A stretch of 23,236 nucleotides of DNA from a virus. Below, in pieces: positions 23,228-23,236 of the stretch. The stretch lies in IMG/VR virus record IMGVR_UViG_3300037882_000996, positions 1 through 23,236 of that record. One strand, given 5' to 3'. The translations under genes were made by a program, and so were the position numbers. Numbering within the stretch: the stretch's first letter is position 1; every line of letters starts with the position of its first letter. A model generated the notes under the pieces. That model was not told where the DNA came from. It did not search any database and was given only the letters and a program-made list of their open reading frames with translations.

Positions 23228-23236
23228 TACCGTATA
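23226..23236. repeat. Short inverted repeat at the window end, possible operator
   Basis: TATAC (23226-23230) and GTATA (23232-23236) form an exact 5-base inverted repeat around a single central base. It touches the candidate -7 box of the minus-strand operon, a plausible site for an autoregulating ribbon-helix-helix protein. It is short, AT-rich and cut by the window edge, so chance is possible. Confidence 0.25.

Overview
The window is the late (structural plus lysis) region of a tailed, non-contractile-tail phage or prophage of the Bacteroidetes. The host assignment is inferred from four things: signal peptides whose predicted mature N-terminus is Gln (the Bacteroidetes 'Q-rule'), an SprB-like repeat in a tail protein, start codons that mostly lack Shine-Dalgarno sequences, and moderately AT-rich DNA. 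A siphovirus is inferred because there is a tail tube, a G/GT chaperone pair, a tape measure and a tip protein, but no sheath or baseplate wedge genes. No integrase, repressor or attachment site is visible, so temperate versus virulent cannot be decided.

Layout. 1-7209 holds the head and connector genes: terminase large subunit (5' end cut by the window edge), a small conserved protein, portal, prohead protease, HK97-type major capsid protein, a small capsid-linked protein, head-tail connector, head closure, tail completion, tail terminator, a second small protein and the tail tube. 7209-9584 holds the tail chaperones G and G-T (the T part is reached by a -1 frameshift on a nine-A run) and the tape measure. 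9584-19320 holds the tail tip and host-contact genes: a hub-like protein with an N-terminal SprB-like domain, a small tip protein, a long fibre, a second virion-type protein and a LamG/Ig-like/esterase protein. The last three all begin with Sec signal peptides, which is odd for virion parts. 19317-21885 holds a candidate lipoprotein, small membrane proteins, a holin-like coiled-coil protein, a T7-lysozyme-type amidase and a small conserved protein, closed by two tandem hairpins. 21995-22594 is a membrane-anchored coiled-coil protein, a possible spanin.

The right end (22595-23236) is different. It has a 93-base, rod-shaped, locally GC-rich inverted-repeat structure, then two convergent minus-strand genes overlapping by ATGA: a 93-aa unknown and a 55-aa predicted ribbon-helix-helix protein.

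Most plus-strand genes are packed with overlaps of the ATGA or TAATG type, so the head-to-lysis block is probably one or a few long translationally coupled transcripts. No gene-free stretch exceeds 300 bases. The longest is 22595-22749, which holds the structured element. I saw no tRNA, rRNA, CRISPR or insertion sequence. All family assignments come from reading motifs by eye; no search was run.
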